From the NCBI RefSeq assembly GCF_000934605.2, contig NZ_CP010897.2, positions 310,001 through 374,000 on the forward strand: a DNA stretch of 64,000 nt, given 5' to 3'. The notes below the pieces were generated by a model, which had not been told where the DNA came from, ran no database searches, and worked only from the letters and a program-made list of their open reading frames with translations. Source of the DNA: Pandoraea vervacti. Lineage in GTDB: Bacteria > Pseudomonadota > Gammaproteobacteria > Burkholderiales > Burkholderiaceae. Below are positions 8,060-16,588 of the stretch, in pieces. Each line of letters starts with the position of its first letter. Within the stretch, counting starts at the first letter, position 1. The position numbers were made by a program, and so were the translations under genes.

Positions 8060-9445
8060 ATGAAGCCATCGATGACACCCAGCGCACCGCTTGCCGAAGG
8101 GCTTGGCGCGAGCGCACGTCGCATCGCCGTTCCGTCCATTCTGCTGGGCACCTTCCTCGGCAATCTCGACGCCTCCATCGCCAACGTGGCGCTGCCGACC
8201 ATTGCGCGCGATCTCGTGGCCGATCCGGCATCGACGGTGTGGGTCGTCAATGCTTATCAACTCATCTTCACGATGGCCGTGCTGCCGCTCGCCGCCCTGG
8301 GCGAGAAGCTTGGCTACCGGCGCGTGTTTCTCTTCGGCGTTGCGGGGTTCACGCTGGCCTCGCTCGGCTGTGCGCTGGCGCCGACGTTGTCGTGGCTGGT
8401 CGCCGCGCGAGTCGCGCAGGGGCTGTGCGGCGCGTGCATGTCGACCATCGTCCCGGCGTTGCTGCGCATGGTGTTCCCGCCGCAGATGGGCGGGCGCGCC
8501 ATCTCGTTGCTGGCGTTGACCGTCGCGCTGTCGACGGCGGCCGGGCCGAGTGTCGCCGCGGCGATCCTGTCGCTTGGCGACTGGCGCTGGCTGTTCGCCA
8601 TCAATCTTCCGATCGGGCTGATCGCGTTGTTGGCGTCGGCCCGGTTTCTGCCTCGCACGCCGGGCGCGCCGCGTCGCATCGACGTGCCCGGCGCATTGCT
8701 CAACGCTGTCGCGCTCGCGCTCATCATCATTGGACTGGGGCATGTGGGCGAGCCGGGATATCACGGCGTGGCCGCGTCGCAGATCGCGCTCGGACTGATC
8801 GTTGCGGTCGTGCTGGTGCGCCATCAGCGCAGTCGACCGGCGCCGTTGTTGCCGCTGGATCTGCTGCGCGTACCGGTGCTGGCGTTGTCGTCGCTGACCT
8901 CGGTGGCGTGCTATATGGCGCAGACACTGGCTTACGTCGGCATGCCGTTTCTGTTGCAGCACACGTTCGCACGCAGTGAAGCCGCGACGGGCCTGCTGAT
9001 TACGCCGTGGCCGCTGGTGATCGTGTTCATTGCGCCGCTGGCGGGGCGGTTGTCGGATCGCTTCGACAGCGCGCGCATGAGCGCGCTGGGGCTGGCCGTG
9101 TTTGCGGTAGGACTCGCGCTGCTGGCTGCGTTGCCGGCGCACGCTACCGACTGGGGCATTGCCTGGCGAATGCTCGTATGCGGCGTGGGCTTCGGCTTTT
9201 TTCAGACGCCGAACAACCGCATCATCATGATGGGCGCGCCGCGCGAGCGCAGCGGCGCGGCCAGCGGTCTGATGACGATCTCCCGTACCGTCGGCATGAC
9301 GCTCGGCGCGGCGGTCGTGGCGTTGCTCTTCGACGTGTACGGCGACGACGGTGCGCGCGCGGCCATGGTGGGCGCAACCCTGCTGGCGGCGCTCGGTGGC
9401 TGCGTTAGTCTGCTGCGCGTGAGGGCGAAAGCGCGGGGCGCGTAA
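8060..9445 (+). CDS. MFS drug:H+ antiporter-like transporter (DHA2/EmrB-QacA type)
   Basis: 461 aa with about 14 hydrophobic segments, the DHA2 arrangement. Family motifs: LDASIANVALPTIARDL in the first segment, WVVNAYQL, motif A as GEKLGYRRVFLFG in the loop between segments 2 and 3, and RVAQGLCGACMSTIVPALL. Such proteins export drugs or toxic metabolites using the proton gradient. No membrane-fusion or outer-membrane partner gene is adjacent, so it probably works alone in the inner membrane. The start could be 8060 or the in-frame ATG twelve bases later. Substrate unknown. Confidence 0.88.
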   Translation: MKPSMTPSAPLAEGLGASARRIAVPSILLGTFLGNLDASIANVALPTIARDLVADPASTVWVVNAYQLIFTMAVLPLAALGEKLGYRRVFLFGVAGFTLASLGCALAPTLSWLVAARVAQGLCGACMSTIVPALLRMVFPPQMGGRAISLLALTVALSTAAGPSVAAAILSLGDWRWLFAINLPIGLIALLASARFLPRTPGAPRRIDVPGALLNAVALALIIIGLGHVGEPGYHGVAASQIALGLIVAVVLVRHQRSRPAPLLPLDLLRVPVLALSSLTSVACYMAQTLAYVGMPFLLQHTFARSEAATGLLITPWPLVIVFIAPLAGRLSDRFDSARMSALGLAVFAVGLALLAALPAHATDWGIAWRMLVCGVGFGFFQTPNNRIIMMGAPRERSGAASGLMTISRTVGMTLGAAVVALLFDVYGDDGARAAMVGATLLAALGGCVSLLRVRAKARGA

Positions 9446-9691
9446 TGCCCGGAGATGTGCGGCTTGTATGGGCGGATGTATGTGAAATGCCGGCGGTCGA
9501 CGTTGGACGTGTGTTGGACCCGTGTTCGCAGGCGCCTGGCCGCGAGGCTGGCCCGGCCGATTTGTCAAAGCGGACATCGCGCGATAGCATCTTGCCTTGC
9601 TGTGACCGGGTCGCTCCCTCCGGCTTGAGGGGGTGTCGTCGGGCGACGCCGGTCATGTTCTCGTATCTCCTCGCAACAATCCGCTATCTCC

Positions 9692-10492
9692 GTGCCTTCT
9701 TCTCATGTTCTGAGCCGGCGACGCCGGGTGCACCGCGCCCGTAGCGAGCACGGCACGCGCGGTCCAGTCTGGCTGTTCGATCTGGACAACACACTGCACC
9801 GCGCGTCTCACGCGATCTTTCCGCGCATCAACCGCGCGATGACCGCCTATATCGTCGAGAAGCTCGGGGTGGCGCACGACGAGGCGAATCTGATGCGCGC
9901 TTTGTATACGGAGCGCTACGGGGCGGTGCTGCTCGGGTTGATCCGACACCACGCCATCGATCCCCACGAATTCCTCGCGCAGGTGCACGAATTGCCGCCG
10001 CTGGCCGACGTGCTGCGCGCCGAGCGCGGCATCGCCCGGCTGGTCGCCGGGTTGCCCGGGCGCAAGATCCTGCTCACGAATGCACCGGCCCATTACGCCA
10101 TGCCCATCGTCGAAGCGCTTGGCATTCGCCGTCATTTCGAGCGATGCGTGAGTATCGAAGACATGGCGGATCGCCGGGCATGGCGGGCTAAACCCGATGC
10201 CACGATGCTGCGCCGTCTGCTCGTGCGCGAGGGGTTGGCGCCGGCGCGCACGTGGCTCGTCGAAGACACGCGCTCACACCTCAAGCACCTGCGGCATTTC
10301 GGCATCAAGACGGTCTGGATCACGGGGCATCTGCCGATCAGAAACAGTCTTGGCAAGGTTATGCCGCGAAGTGGCCGCCCACACTACGTGGATATCAAAG
10401 TACAATCTCTGCGCGAGTTACGGGCGAGCCTAGCGACCGGGGAAGGCGCAAAACGCGTGGCCCGGGCAGCCCGACAATCAAATCCCAACTGA
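9692..10492 (+). CDS. HAD-superfamily pyrimidine 5'-nucleotidase-like hydrolase
   Basis: 266 aa. All four HAD motifs are visible: DLDNT (Asp30 nucleophile and Asp32), LLTNAP (motif II Thr), the Lys in RAWRAKPDAT (motif III) and WLVEDT (motif IV acids). The helical cap between motifs I and II matches the Sdt1/YjjG-type pyrimidine 5'-nucleotidases, which dephosphorylate nucleoside monophosphates. The first 25 residues are basic and low in information; the GTG at 9692 has no good ribosome-binding site, so the real start may lie downstream. It ends 13 bases before the slmA-like gene and is probably co-transcribed with it. Confidence 0.82.
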   Translation: MPSSHVLSRRRRVHRARSEHGTRGPVWLFDLDNTLHRASHAIFPRINRAMTAYIVEKLGVAHDEANLMRALYTERYGAVLLGLIRHHAIDPHEFLAQVHELPPLADVLRAERGIARLVAGLPGRKILLTNAPAHYAMPIVEALGIRRHFERCVSIEDMADRRAWRAKPDATMLRRLLVREGLAPARTWLVEDTRSHLKHLRHFGIKTVWITGHLPIRNSLGKVMPRSGRPHYVDIKVQSLRELRASLATGEGAKRVARAARQSNPN

Positions 10493-10505
10493 TAACGACC
10501 AGACG

Positions 10506-11162
10506 ATGCAGCAGGAAAATTCTTCGAACGGCGCCGGTTACGGCACCGCCGATGCGCTGGAGGCCGCGCCAGCGCCGGTGAAGACCACCCGCCCGAAGCC
10601 GGGCGAGCGCCGCGTGCAAGTGTTGCAGACCCTTGCCGCCATGCTTGAAACGCCCAAAGGCGAAAAGATCACCACGGCCGCGCTTGCTGCGCGGCTCGAC
10701 GTCTCGGAAGCGGCGCTCTATCGCCACTTCGCGAGCAAGGCCCAGATGTTCGAAGGCCTGATCGAATTCATCGAACAGACCATCTTCGGTCTGATCAACC
10801 AGATCTCCGCTCAGGATCAGGATGGCGTGTCGCAAGCGCGCGCCATCGTGCTGATGCTGCTCGGCTTCGCCGAGAAGAACCCCGGCATGACGCGTGTGCT
10901 CACGGGCGAAGCGCTGGTCGGCGAACACGAACGCCTGCAAGAGCGCATGAACCAACTGCTCGACCGGATCGAGGCGTCGCTGCGCCAGGTACTGCGTCTG
11001 GCTGCCGCGCAGGGCACGCTGCCCGAAACGTTCGACGCGAACTCGCGCGCCAATCTGCTCGTATCCTACGTGCTCGGCCGCTGGCACCGTTTTGCCAAGA
11101 GCGGCTTCAAGCGCTCGCCGGCCGAAGGCGCCGAGCCGCAAGTCGCAGCCTTGCTGCGCTAA
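10506..11162 (+). CDS. slmA: TetR-family nucleoid occlusion factor SlmA
   Basis: 218 aa. The TetR helix-turn-helix lies at about residues 35-85: ITTAALAARLDVSEAALYRHFASKAQMF matches SlmA closely, including the tolerance for 'ALYRHFASK' and the following FEGLIEFIEQ helix. SlmA binds chromosomal sites and blocks FtsZ rings over the nucleoid. A conserved GEALVGEHERLQERMNQLLDRIEASLRQ region forms the dimer/FtsZ-interaction half. It is preceded by a nucleotidase gene, as in other Burkholderiales. The first 30 residues are a variable Pro/Ala-rich leader. Confidence 0.86.
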   Translation: MQQENSSNGAGYGTADALEAAPAPVKTTRPKPGERRVQVLQTLAAMLETPKGEKITTAALAARLDVSEAALYRHFASKAQMFEGLIEFIEQTIFGLINQISAQDQDGVSQARAIVLMLLGFAEKNPGMTRVLTGEALVGEHERLQERMNQLLDRIEASLRQVLRLAAAQGTLPETFDANSRANLLVSYVLGRWHRFAKSGFKRSPAEGAEPQVAALLR

Positions 11163-11170
11163 GGCGGTGG

Positions 11171-11189
11171 TCTGCGCCCGGTGCGCAGA
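11171..11189 (+). terminator. Hairpin just after slmA, possible terminator
   Basis: TCTGCGC (11171-11177) pairs perfectly with GCGCAGA (11183-11189) around CCGGT. It begins 8 bases after the slmA stop and is followed by a T-rich stretch (TTACGTTATACTTTT) without a continuous T-run, so termination is plausible but not certain. The same stretch contains TATACT at 11196-11201, which could be a -10 box for metX. Confidence 0.5.
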
Positions 11190-11418
11190 TTACGTTATAC
11201 TTTTGCAACTCGCGACGGGGCCTGTGCCAGGTTCACCGGTCTTGCCGCGATCATTGGCGCGCCGATTTGGTGACTCGCTTGCGGGCGCGCGAATGACTCT
11301 GCCGGAGACGCTTCGGTTGGGACATTCACTAAAAATGCGGCTAAAGAGGTCGTTCGCGCACCCCGCCGTTTTTCCGTCGACCCCTTTTCCCGCACAGAAC
11401 ACTTCTGGACATCGTCCT

Positions 11419-11457
11419 TCGATTCGTCATTCGTCATTACGAGTCATTACGAATCGA
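11419..11457 (+). repeat. Nested inverted and direct repeats upstream of metX
   Basis: TCGATTCGT (11419-11427) is a perfect inverted match of ACGAATCGA (11449-11457). The 21-base interior contains TCATTACGA at 11434-11442, repeated at 11444-11452 (10-base step), and a partial copy TCATTCG before them. It lies 39 bases before the metX start, a suitable place for a regulatory site or mRNA leader structure. The rest of the 334-base gap 11163-11496 shows only the hairpin and -10-like box annotated above. Confidence 0.55.
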
Positions 11458-11496
11458 TGAAGACGCTGGCCTCCGGCATGTTTCGGACAGGGATTT

Positions 11497-12708
11497 ATGG
11501 AATCTTCAATCGGAATCGTCACGCCGCAGCGGATGCATTTCGCTGAGCCGCTGGCACTGCAAAACGGCAGCACCCTTGCCGGTTACGACCTCATGGTCGA
11601 GACCTATGGCGAGCTGAACGCTGACCGGAGCAACGCCGTGCTGGTGTGTCATGCGCTCAATGCGTCGCACCATGTGGCGGGCATTGCCGCCGACAACCCC
11701 AAGGACATCGGCTGGTGGGACAACATGGTCGGGCCGGGCAAGCCGCTCGACACCAACCGCTTTTTCGTCATCGGCGTGAACAACCTCGGGTCGTGCTTCG
11801 GCTCGACCGGGCCGATGAGTCTCGACGAAGCCACAGGCACGCCTTACGGTGCGCGCTTTCCGGTGGTGACGGTCGAAGACTGGGTCAACGCCCAGGCACG
11901 CGTGGCGGACGCCTTCGGCATTCGCAAGTTCGCCGCCGTGATGGGCGGCAGCCTCGGCGGCATGCAGGCGCTCGCGTGGAGCATCATGTATCCCGAGCGC
12001 GTGGGGCATTGTCTGGTGATCGCCTCCACGCCGAAGCTCTCCGCGCAGAACATTGCCTTCAACGAAGTGGCGCGCTCGGCCATCCTCTCCGATCCCGATT
12101 TCCATGGCGGCGACTATTACGCGCACGGTGTCGTGCCGCGTCGCGGTCTGCGCGTGGCGCGCATGATCGGCCACATCACGTATCTGTCCGACGAGGACAT
12201 GGCGACCAAGTTCGGGCGGGCGTTGCGTCGCGCCGAAGCGCTGGTCGACGGGGTGAAGGCGGGCGCTGGTGGTCACGGTAGCGGAAATGGGAACGGGAAC
12301 GGCCAGGACGATGGCTACCGGTTCAGCTTCGACGTCGAATTCGAAGTCGAGTCCTATCTGCGCTATCAGGGCGACAAGTTCGCCGAGTACTTCGACGCCA
12401 ACACCTATTTGCTGATCACGCGCGCGCTCGATTACTTCGATCCGGCGCGCACCGTGGGCGGCGATCTGGCGAAGGCGCTGTCGCACACGTCCGCCAAATA
12501 TCTGATCGTGTCGTTCACGACCGACTGGCGGTTTGCGCCGTCGCGCTCACGCGAGATCGTCAAGGCGTTGCTCGATACGCGCCGCACCGTGAGCTACGCC
12601 GAGATCGATGCGCCGCACGGTCACGACGCCTTCCTGCTCACCGATTCGCGCTATCACAATCTGGTGCGCGCCTACTACGAACGTATCGCCCAGGAGGCCG
12701 GGGTATGA
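11497..12708 (+). CDS. metX: Homoserine O-acyltransferase MetX (acyl donor likely succinyl-CoA)
   Basis: 403 aa. Activates homoserine by O-acylation in methionine synthesis. Alpha/beta hydrolase fold: nucleophile Ser152 in GGSLGG, with the late Asp in FTTDWRFAPSRSREIV and the His in DAPHGHDAFLL completing the triad. Betaproteobacterial MetX proteins are often succinyltransferases (MetXS), so the historical name homoserine O-acetyltransferase may be wrong here. Residues of about 255-273 are a Gly/Asn-rich insertion in the lid domain, absent from the homologues I recall. The stop overlaps metW (ATGA). A repeat structure precedes the start. Confidence 0.93.
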   Translation: MESSIGIVTPQRMHFAEPLALQNGSTLAGYDLMVETYGELNADRSNAVLVCHALNASHHVAGIAADNPKDIGWWDNMVGPGKPLDTNRFFVIGVNNLGSCFGSTGPMSLDEATGTPYGARFPVVTVEDWVNAQARVADAFGIRKFAAVMGGSLGGMQALAWSIMYPERVGHCLVIASTPKLSAQNIAFNEVARSAILSDPDFHGGDYYAHGVVPRRGLRVARMIGHITYLSDEDMATKFGRALRRAEALVDGVKAGAGGHGSGNGNGNGQDDGYRFSFDVEFEVESYLRYQGDKFAEYFDANTYLLITRALDYFDPARTVGGDLAKALSHTSAKYLIVSFTTDWRFAPSRSREIVKALLDTRRTVSYAEIDAPHGHDAFLLTDSRYHNLVRAYYERIAQEAGV

Positions 12709-13367
12709 GTCATTCCACGAACCCGTCCACCAGCGCGCAGGCCGCGCAACTGGCGGCGTCGCGCCATCGCATTTCGGCCTCGCTTGCGGAGCGTCCCGAC
12801 TTTCGTGTCATCGCACGATGGATCGAGCCGTCGTCGCAGGTGCTCGACCTCGGGTGCAGCGACGGCTCGTTGCTGCGTTTGCTCATCGACGAACTGGATG
12901 TGAGCGGCTACGGCATCGAGATCGACGACGCGGGCGTGCTCGCGTCCGCGCAGCGCGGCATCAACGTGATTCAGCAAAACATGGAAGACGGGCTGAAGCT
13001 GTTCGAAGACCAGAGCTTCGATACCGTCATCCTGTCGCAAACGTTGCAGACCATCCATCGCACGGCGGATATTCTTCGCGAGACGGTACGGGTGGGTCGC
13101 GAGGCCATCGTCTCCTTCCCAAACTTCGGTTACTGGCCGCACCGGCTCTCCGTGTTGCAGGGCCGTATGCCGGTGTCGAAGAGTTTGCCGTTCCAGTGGC
13201 ACAACACGCCGAACGTGCGTGTGTTGACGATCCGGGACTTCGAGGCGCTGGCGCCGGACGTCGGGGTGAAGATTCTCGATCGCGCGGTGTTGCACAACGG
13301 ACGACTCGTGTCGGTGGGCGCGAACTGGCGTGGTAGTCTTGCGGTCTATCGCGTCAAGCGTTCCTGA
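12705..13367 (+). CDS. metW: Methionine biosynthesis protein MetW
   Basis: 220 aa. Class I methyltransferase-like fold with VLDLGCSDGSLLRLL as the SAM-binding glycine loop (residues 45-60), then YGIEIDDAGVLAS and TVILSQTLQTIHR. The family partner of MetX in many proteobacteria; it is translationally coupled to it here (4-base overlap), and MetX-MetW work together in homoserine acylation. The exact chemistry of MetW is poorly defined. The first 20 residues are a Ser/Ala-rich leader not typical of the family, so a later start is possible. Confidence 0.93.
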   Translation: MSHSTNPSTSAQAAQLAASRHRISASLAERPDFRVIARWIEPSSQVLDLGCSDGSLLRLLIDELDVSGYGIEIDDAGVLASAQRGINVIQQNMEDGLKLFEDQSFDTVILSQTLQTIHRTADILRETVRVGREAIVSFPNFGYWPHRLSVLQGRMPVSKSLPFQWHNTPNVRVLTIRDFEALAPDVGVKILDRAVLHNGRLVSVGANWRGSLAVYRVKRS

Positions 13368-13434
13368 ACCGACGGCAGCTCGCGGGGCAGCGCTGCGCCA
13401 GGCCCCGTGACGAGCAGACAAGGGGCTGGGCGCC

Positions 13435-14763
13435 GTGCACCGCAAGCGGCTGGCCCCAACTGTCTTTTCCATGATCGATTCGCTGCGGCCCGACGACGGG
13501 CGCGTTTTTCACCCCACGCGGATGCTCATCTGCGTGATTCTGGGTTTCACCTCCGGTCTGCCGCTGTTCATCCTGCTCAATCTGGTGCAGGCATGGTTGC
13601 GCAGCGAGCACGTCGATCTCAAGTCGATCGGCCTGTTTGCGCTGATCCAGTTTCCCTATACATGGAAGTTCCTGTGGGCGCCGCTCATGGATCGCTTCGC
13701 GCCCAATTTGCTGGGCTGGAAGCCGGGACGGCGTCGCGGCTGGATGTTCGTCACGCAATTGCTGGTCGCGGGTGCAGTCGCGGTCATGGGGACCTATTCG
13801 CCGCAGCGCGATCTGATGACGATTGCCGCGTTGGCGGCGGCGCTGGCGTTCTTCAGTGCGAGTCTCGACATTTGTCTGGACGCCTATCGACGTGAGTTGC
13901 TGTCCGACCGCGAGCAGGGGCTGGGCACGGCGATGCATGTGAACGCCTACAAGGTCGCCGGTCTGGTGCCGGGCTCGCTGGCGCTGATCATGGCGGATCA
14001 CCTGCCGTGGTCGCAGGTCTTTTTCGCGACGGCGGCATTCATGCTGCCGGGCATCGTGATGACACTGGTGGTGAAGGAGCCGGAGATTCGTGGCACGCCG
14101 CCCAAGACATTGCGCGAAGCGGTGGTCGAACCGTTCCACGAGTTCGTGACCCGTGGCGGCTGGTCGCAGGCGCTGCTGGTGCTGGCGTTCATCTTTCTTT
14201 ACAAGCTGGGCGATTCGATGGCGACGTCGCTTGCCACGTCGTTCTATCTGGATCTGGGGTTCACGAAGACGCAGATCGGCGTGGTGGCCAAAGCGACGAG
14301 CCTCTGGGCCAGCGTGGCCGGCGGCATCATCGGCGGGGTCTGGTTGATCAAGCTCGGTATCAACCGGGGGCTCTGGGTGTTCGGTGTGTTGCAACTGGTG
14401 TCGGTGCTCGGCTTTGCCTGGCTCGCCGAAGCCGGGCCGGTGGTGGCGGGGCTGGGCGTGGTGATCGCGTTCGAAGCGTTCACCGCAGGCTTGGGCACGG
14501 CGGCGTTCACCGCGTACATCGCCCGGACCACGGACCCGCGCTACACGGCAACGCAGTTCGCCCTGTTCACGAGTCTGGCGTCGGTCCCGCGCACGTTCGC
14601 AAATGCAGGCACGGGCTACATCGTGGACGGCGTGGGCTGGCTGACCTTTTTCCTGATCTGCACGGCGCTCGCCTTGCCGGGCATGCTGCTGTTGCCGAAA
14701 GTGGCCCCGTGGGGCGCCGATGACGACGGCGGCGATGGTGTGCCCGCCGCCAGCCGGACGTGA
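13435..14763 (+). CDS. ampG: AmpG-family muropeptide permease (MFS)
   Basis: 442 aa from GTG at 13435, which has AAGGGG about nine bases upstream; the in-frame ATG at 13471 lacks one. AmpG carries anhydro-muropeptides from the periplasm to the cytoplasm for cell-wall recycling and beta-lactamase signalling. Features: about 12 membrane segments, ILGFTSGLPLFILLNLVQAWL early, FPYTWKFLWAPLMDRF, SASLDICLDAYRRELL, and MFVTQ after a GRRRGW loop. It follows metXW by 67 bases, the usual betaproteobacterial order. The family normally ends near here without a C-terminal domain. Confidence 0.92.
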   Translation: MHRKRLAPTVFSMIDSLRPDDGRVFHPTRMLICVILGFTSGLPLFILLNLVQAWLRSEHVDLKSIGLFALIQFPYTWKFLWAPLMDRFAPNLLGWKPGRRRGWMFVTQLLVAGAVAVMGTYSPQRDLMTIAALAAALAFFSASLDICLDAYRRELLSDREQGLGTAMHVNAYKVAGLVPGSLALIMADHLPWSQVFFATAAFMLPGIVMTLVVKEPEIRGTPPKTLREAVVEPFHEFVTRGGWSQALLVLAFIFLYKLGDSMATSLATSFYLDLGFTKTQIGVVAKATSLWASVAGGIIGGVWLIKLGINRGLWVFGVLQLVSVLGFAWLAEAGPVVAGLGVVIAFEAFTAGLGTAAFTAYIARTTDPRYTATQFALFTSLASVPRTFANAGTGYIVDGVGWLTFFLICTALALPGMLLLPKVAPWGADDDGGDGVPAASRT

Positions 14764-14836
14764 GGTGTTGTAAGGAGGTGAGGGCAATCAGAGCCGAAGG
14801 CACTTGCCGAGCGCCTGCCGCATCGCCCGCCACCGT

Positions 14837-15598
14837 TCATCGAGAGGTTATGCCTGACTGGCCGGTGTGACGTACCACGAGCTTCTGACGTTTGACGACC
14901 TGGGTGGCAAAGTCCGCATCGGACGGAATCGGTTCCCAGAAAAAGTCGTGCTGGAAGATCGGAATGAAGTTGAATTTGCGCGACCGGAAAATACCCCGGT
15001 TGCGTTTGAACTCGCTATACCGATCGCCTTTGAATTGCCGGTTGACCGACGTGAACGGCAGCATGCGTTCCGCGATATCCGTGAAATGCATGTCGGCGTG
15101 CGCGTTTTTGAAGGCTTCGAGCGCGTCGAACTGGTCCCGGCAAATGACCTGAATGGCGGTCTCGGGAAGCTCGTAGCGCTGCGCCCACATGACATGCCAT
15201 CCGGTGCGGGTCTCGTTGACGAAATCCACGAGCGCCTGACTCAGCACATAGGCATCGGATTCGATGTGGACGATCTTGTCCGCCCCCATGGCCGTGGCGA
15301 TGGTGTGCGCGTGCAGGAAACTGCGCCACCAGCCCGGATAGTCGCTCATGCTTCGCCGTCCGAGATTCTCATCGAAACGAACGATGCCGAGGGCAGGGTC
15401 GTGCTCCCGGATATCGCGGCTCGCGGGGATCGTCGGAATGATCTCGGCCGGCGGCAGATAGGGTGACCCGTCGTCGATCATGACGGTCTTGTCGGCGTGG
15501 ATCGGCCCGTTACCGTAGAAATCCAGCCAGCGTTGATACCGCGTGTGCCAGGCGTCGGCATCGCGGATGTAGCTCGTGCAAAACAAAAGGGTCTTCAT
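14837..15598 (-). CDS. Uncharacterised glycosyltransferase-like protein
   Basis: 253 aa, not a protein I can name. The shape suggests a GT-A nucleotide-sugar fold: an initial strand KTLLFCTSYIRD, a strand ending in MIDDGSP, a Trp/Tyr-rich middle (YPGWWRSFLHAH), and DKIVHIESDAYVL, where ESD could stand for the DxD metal motif. The C-terminal half is basic and aromatic (FKRNRGIFRSRKFNF). No signal peptide or membrane segment. It is convergent with ampG (73 bases between) and lies 21 bases downstream of exonuclease III on the same strand, yet no other polysaccharide genes are near. Function is inference only. Confidence 0.6.
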   Translation of the reverse strand: MKTLLFCTSYIRDADAWHTRYQRWLDFYGNGPIHADKTVMIDDGSPYLPPAEIIPTIPASRDIREHDPALGIVRFDENLGRRSMSDYPGWWRSFLHAHTIATAMGADKIVHIESDAYVLSQALVDFVNETRTGWHVMWAQRYELPETAIQVICRDQFDALEAFKNAHADMHFTDIAERMLPFTSVNRQFKGDRYSEFKRNRGIFRSRKFNFIPIFQHDFFWEPIPSDADFATQVVKRQKLVVRHTGQSGITSR

Positions 15599-15619
15599 GA
15601 TGCGCTCGACAGCGTAAGC

Positions 15620-16393
15620 TCAGAGCGCGTGATCGTAGTCGACCGTCAGCGGCGCGTGGTCGCTGAACTTGATGTCGCGGAACACGGAGGTCGTTTTCGC
15701 CTTGCCGGCGATACCGGGCGTGGCGATCTGGTAATCGATGCGCCAGCCGACGTTCTTCGCGTACGCCTGACCGCGATTGCTCCACCATGTGTACTGCTCC
15801 GGACGCGGATCGAGCGTACGGAAGACATCCACATAACCGTGATCGTCGAACAACTGCGTGAGCCACGCGCGTTCTTCGGGCAAGAAACCCGAGTTCTTCA
15901 GATTGCCCTTCCAGTTCTTGATGTCGATTTCCTTGTGCGCGATGTTCACGTCGCCGCACAGCACGACTTCGCGTCCCTCGGCCTTGAGCGCCAGCAGGTG
16001 CGGCATGAAGTCCGCCATGAAACGGAATTTGGCCGCCTGGCGCTCTTCGCCGCTCGATCCCGACGGGATGTAGACGGAGATCACCGACAGATTGCCGTAA
16101 CGCACTTCGACGTAGCGGCCCTCGGCATCGAATTCCGCATTGTTCCAGCCGATGACGATGTCGTCCGGCTCGCGGCGAACGTACACGCCCGCCCCGCTGT
16201 ATCCCTTCTTCTCGGCGTAATGAAAGTAACCCTGATAGTCGTGCGGCTTGAGAAAGTCGGGCGTCATGTCAGGCAACTGAGCCTTGATCTCCTGCACGCA
16301 CAGGATGTCGGCTTCCTGATTGCCGAACCACTCGAAGAAGCCTTTCTTGGCGGCCGATCGCACGCCGTTGAGATTCGCGGTAATGATGCGCAT
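15620..16393 (-). CDS. xth: Exodeoxyribonuclease III
   Basis: 257 aa. AP endonuclease and 3'-5' exonuclease of the EEP superfamily, acting in base-excision repair. Conserved elements: MRIITANLNGVRSA at the N terminus (Asn7), ILCVQEIKAQ (metal-binding Glu), GDVNIAHKEIDIKN (catalytic Asp and Asn), RIDYQIATPGI and SDHAPLTVDYD (Asp-His pair at the end). Full length for the family. It leads a two-gene minus-strand set with the glycosyltransferase-like gene; about 195 bases, including a short tandem repeat, separate it from the LysR gene. Confidence 0.95.
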   Translation of the reverse strand: MRIITANLNGVRSAAKKGFFEWFGNQEADILCVQEIKAQLPDMTPDFLKPHDYQGYFHYAEKKGYSGAGVYVRREPDDIVIGWNNAEFDAEGRYVEVRYGNLSVISVYIPSGSSGEERQAAKFRFMADFMPHLLALKAEGREVVLCGDVNIAHKEIDIKNWKGNLKNSGFLPEERAWLTQLFDDHGYVDVFRTLDPRPEQYTWWSNRGQAYAKNVGWRIDYQIATPGIAGKAKTTSVFRDIKFSDHAPLTVDYDHAL

Positions 16394-16509
16394 GGGTATC
16401 GATGCATCGCGCCTGGGACATCTGGCGCGATCGCTTGGGGGGGGAATTTATCAGCGGCAAGGATACCGCAATCGCCGAATCGTGTTGGATGAAGGTGTTT
16501 CGTATCGGC

Positions 16510-16551
16510 GGTCGGCGGTCAGTGTTCGGCGGTCGGCGGTCAGTGTTCGGC
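16510..16551. repeat. Two perfect 21-bp tandem repeats
   Basis: Positions 16510-16530 and 16531-16551 are identical 21-mers that begin GGTCGGCGG and end TGTTCGGC. Degenerate GTTCGGC units continue to about 16566. They lie between the 3' end of the LysR gene and the start of the exonuclease III gene, so any effect would be on exonuclease III expression. Confidence 0.85.
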
Positions 16552-16588
16552 GTTCGGCGTTCGGACCGCCGTCGCGAGCGTGTGGCGC

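Noticed and set aside
16510..16566. CRISPR-like repeat
   Set aside because: Only two exact adjacent copies with no spacer; it is a simple tandem repeat.
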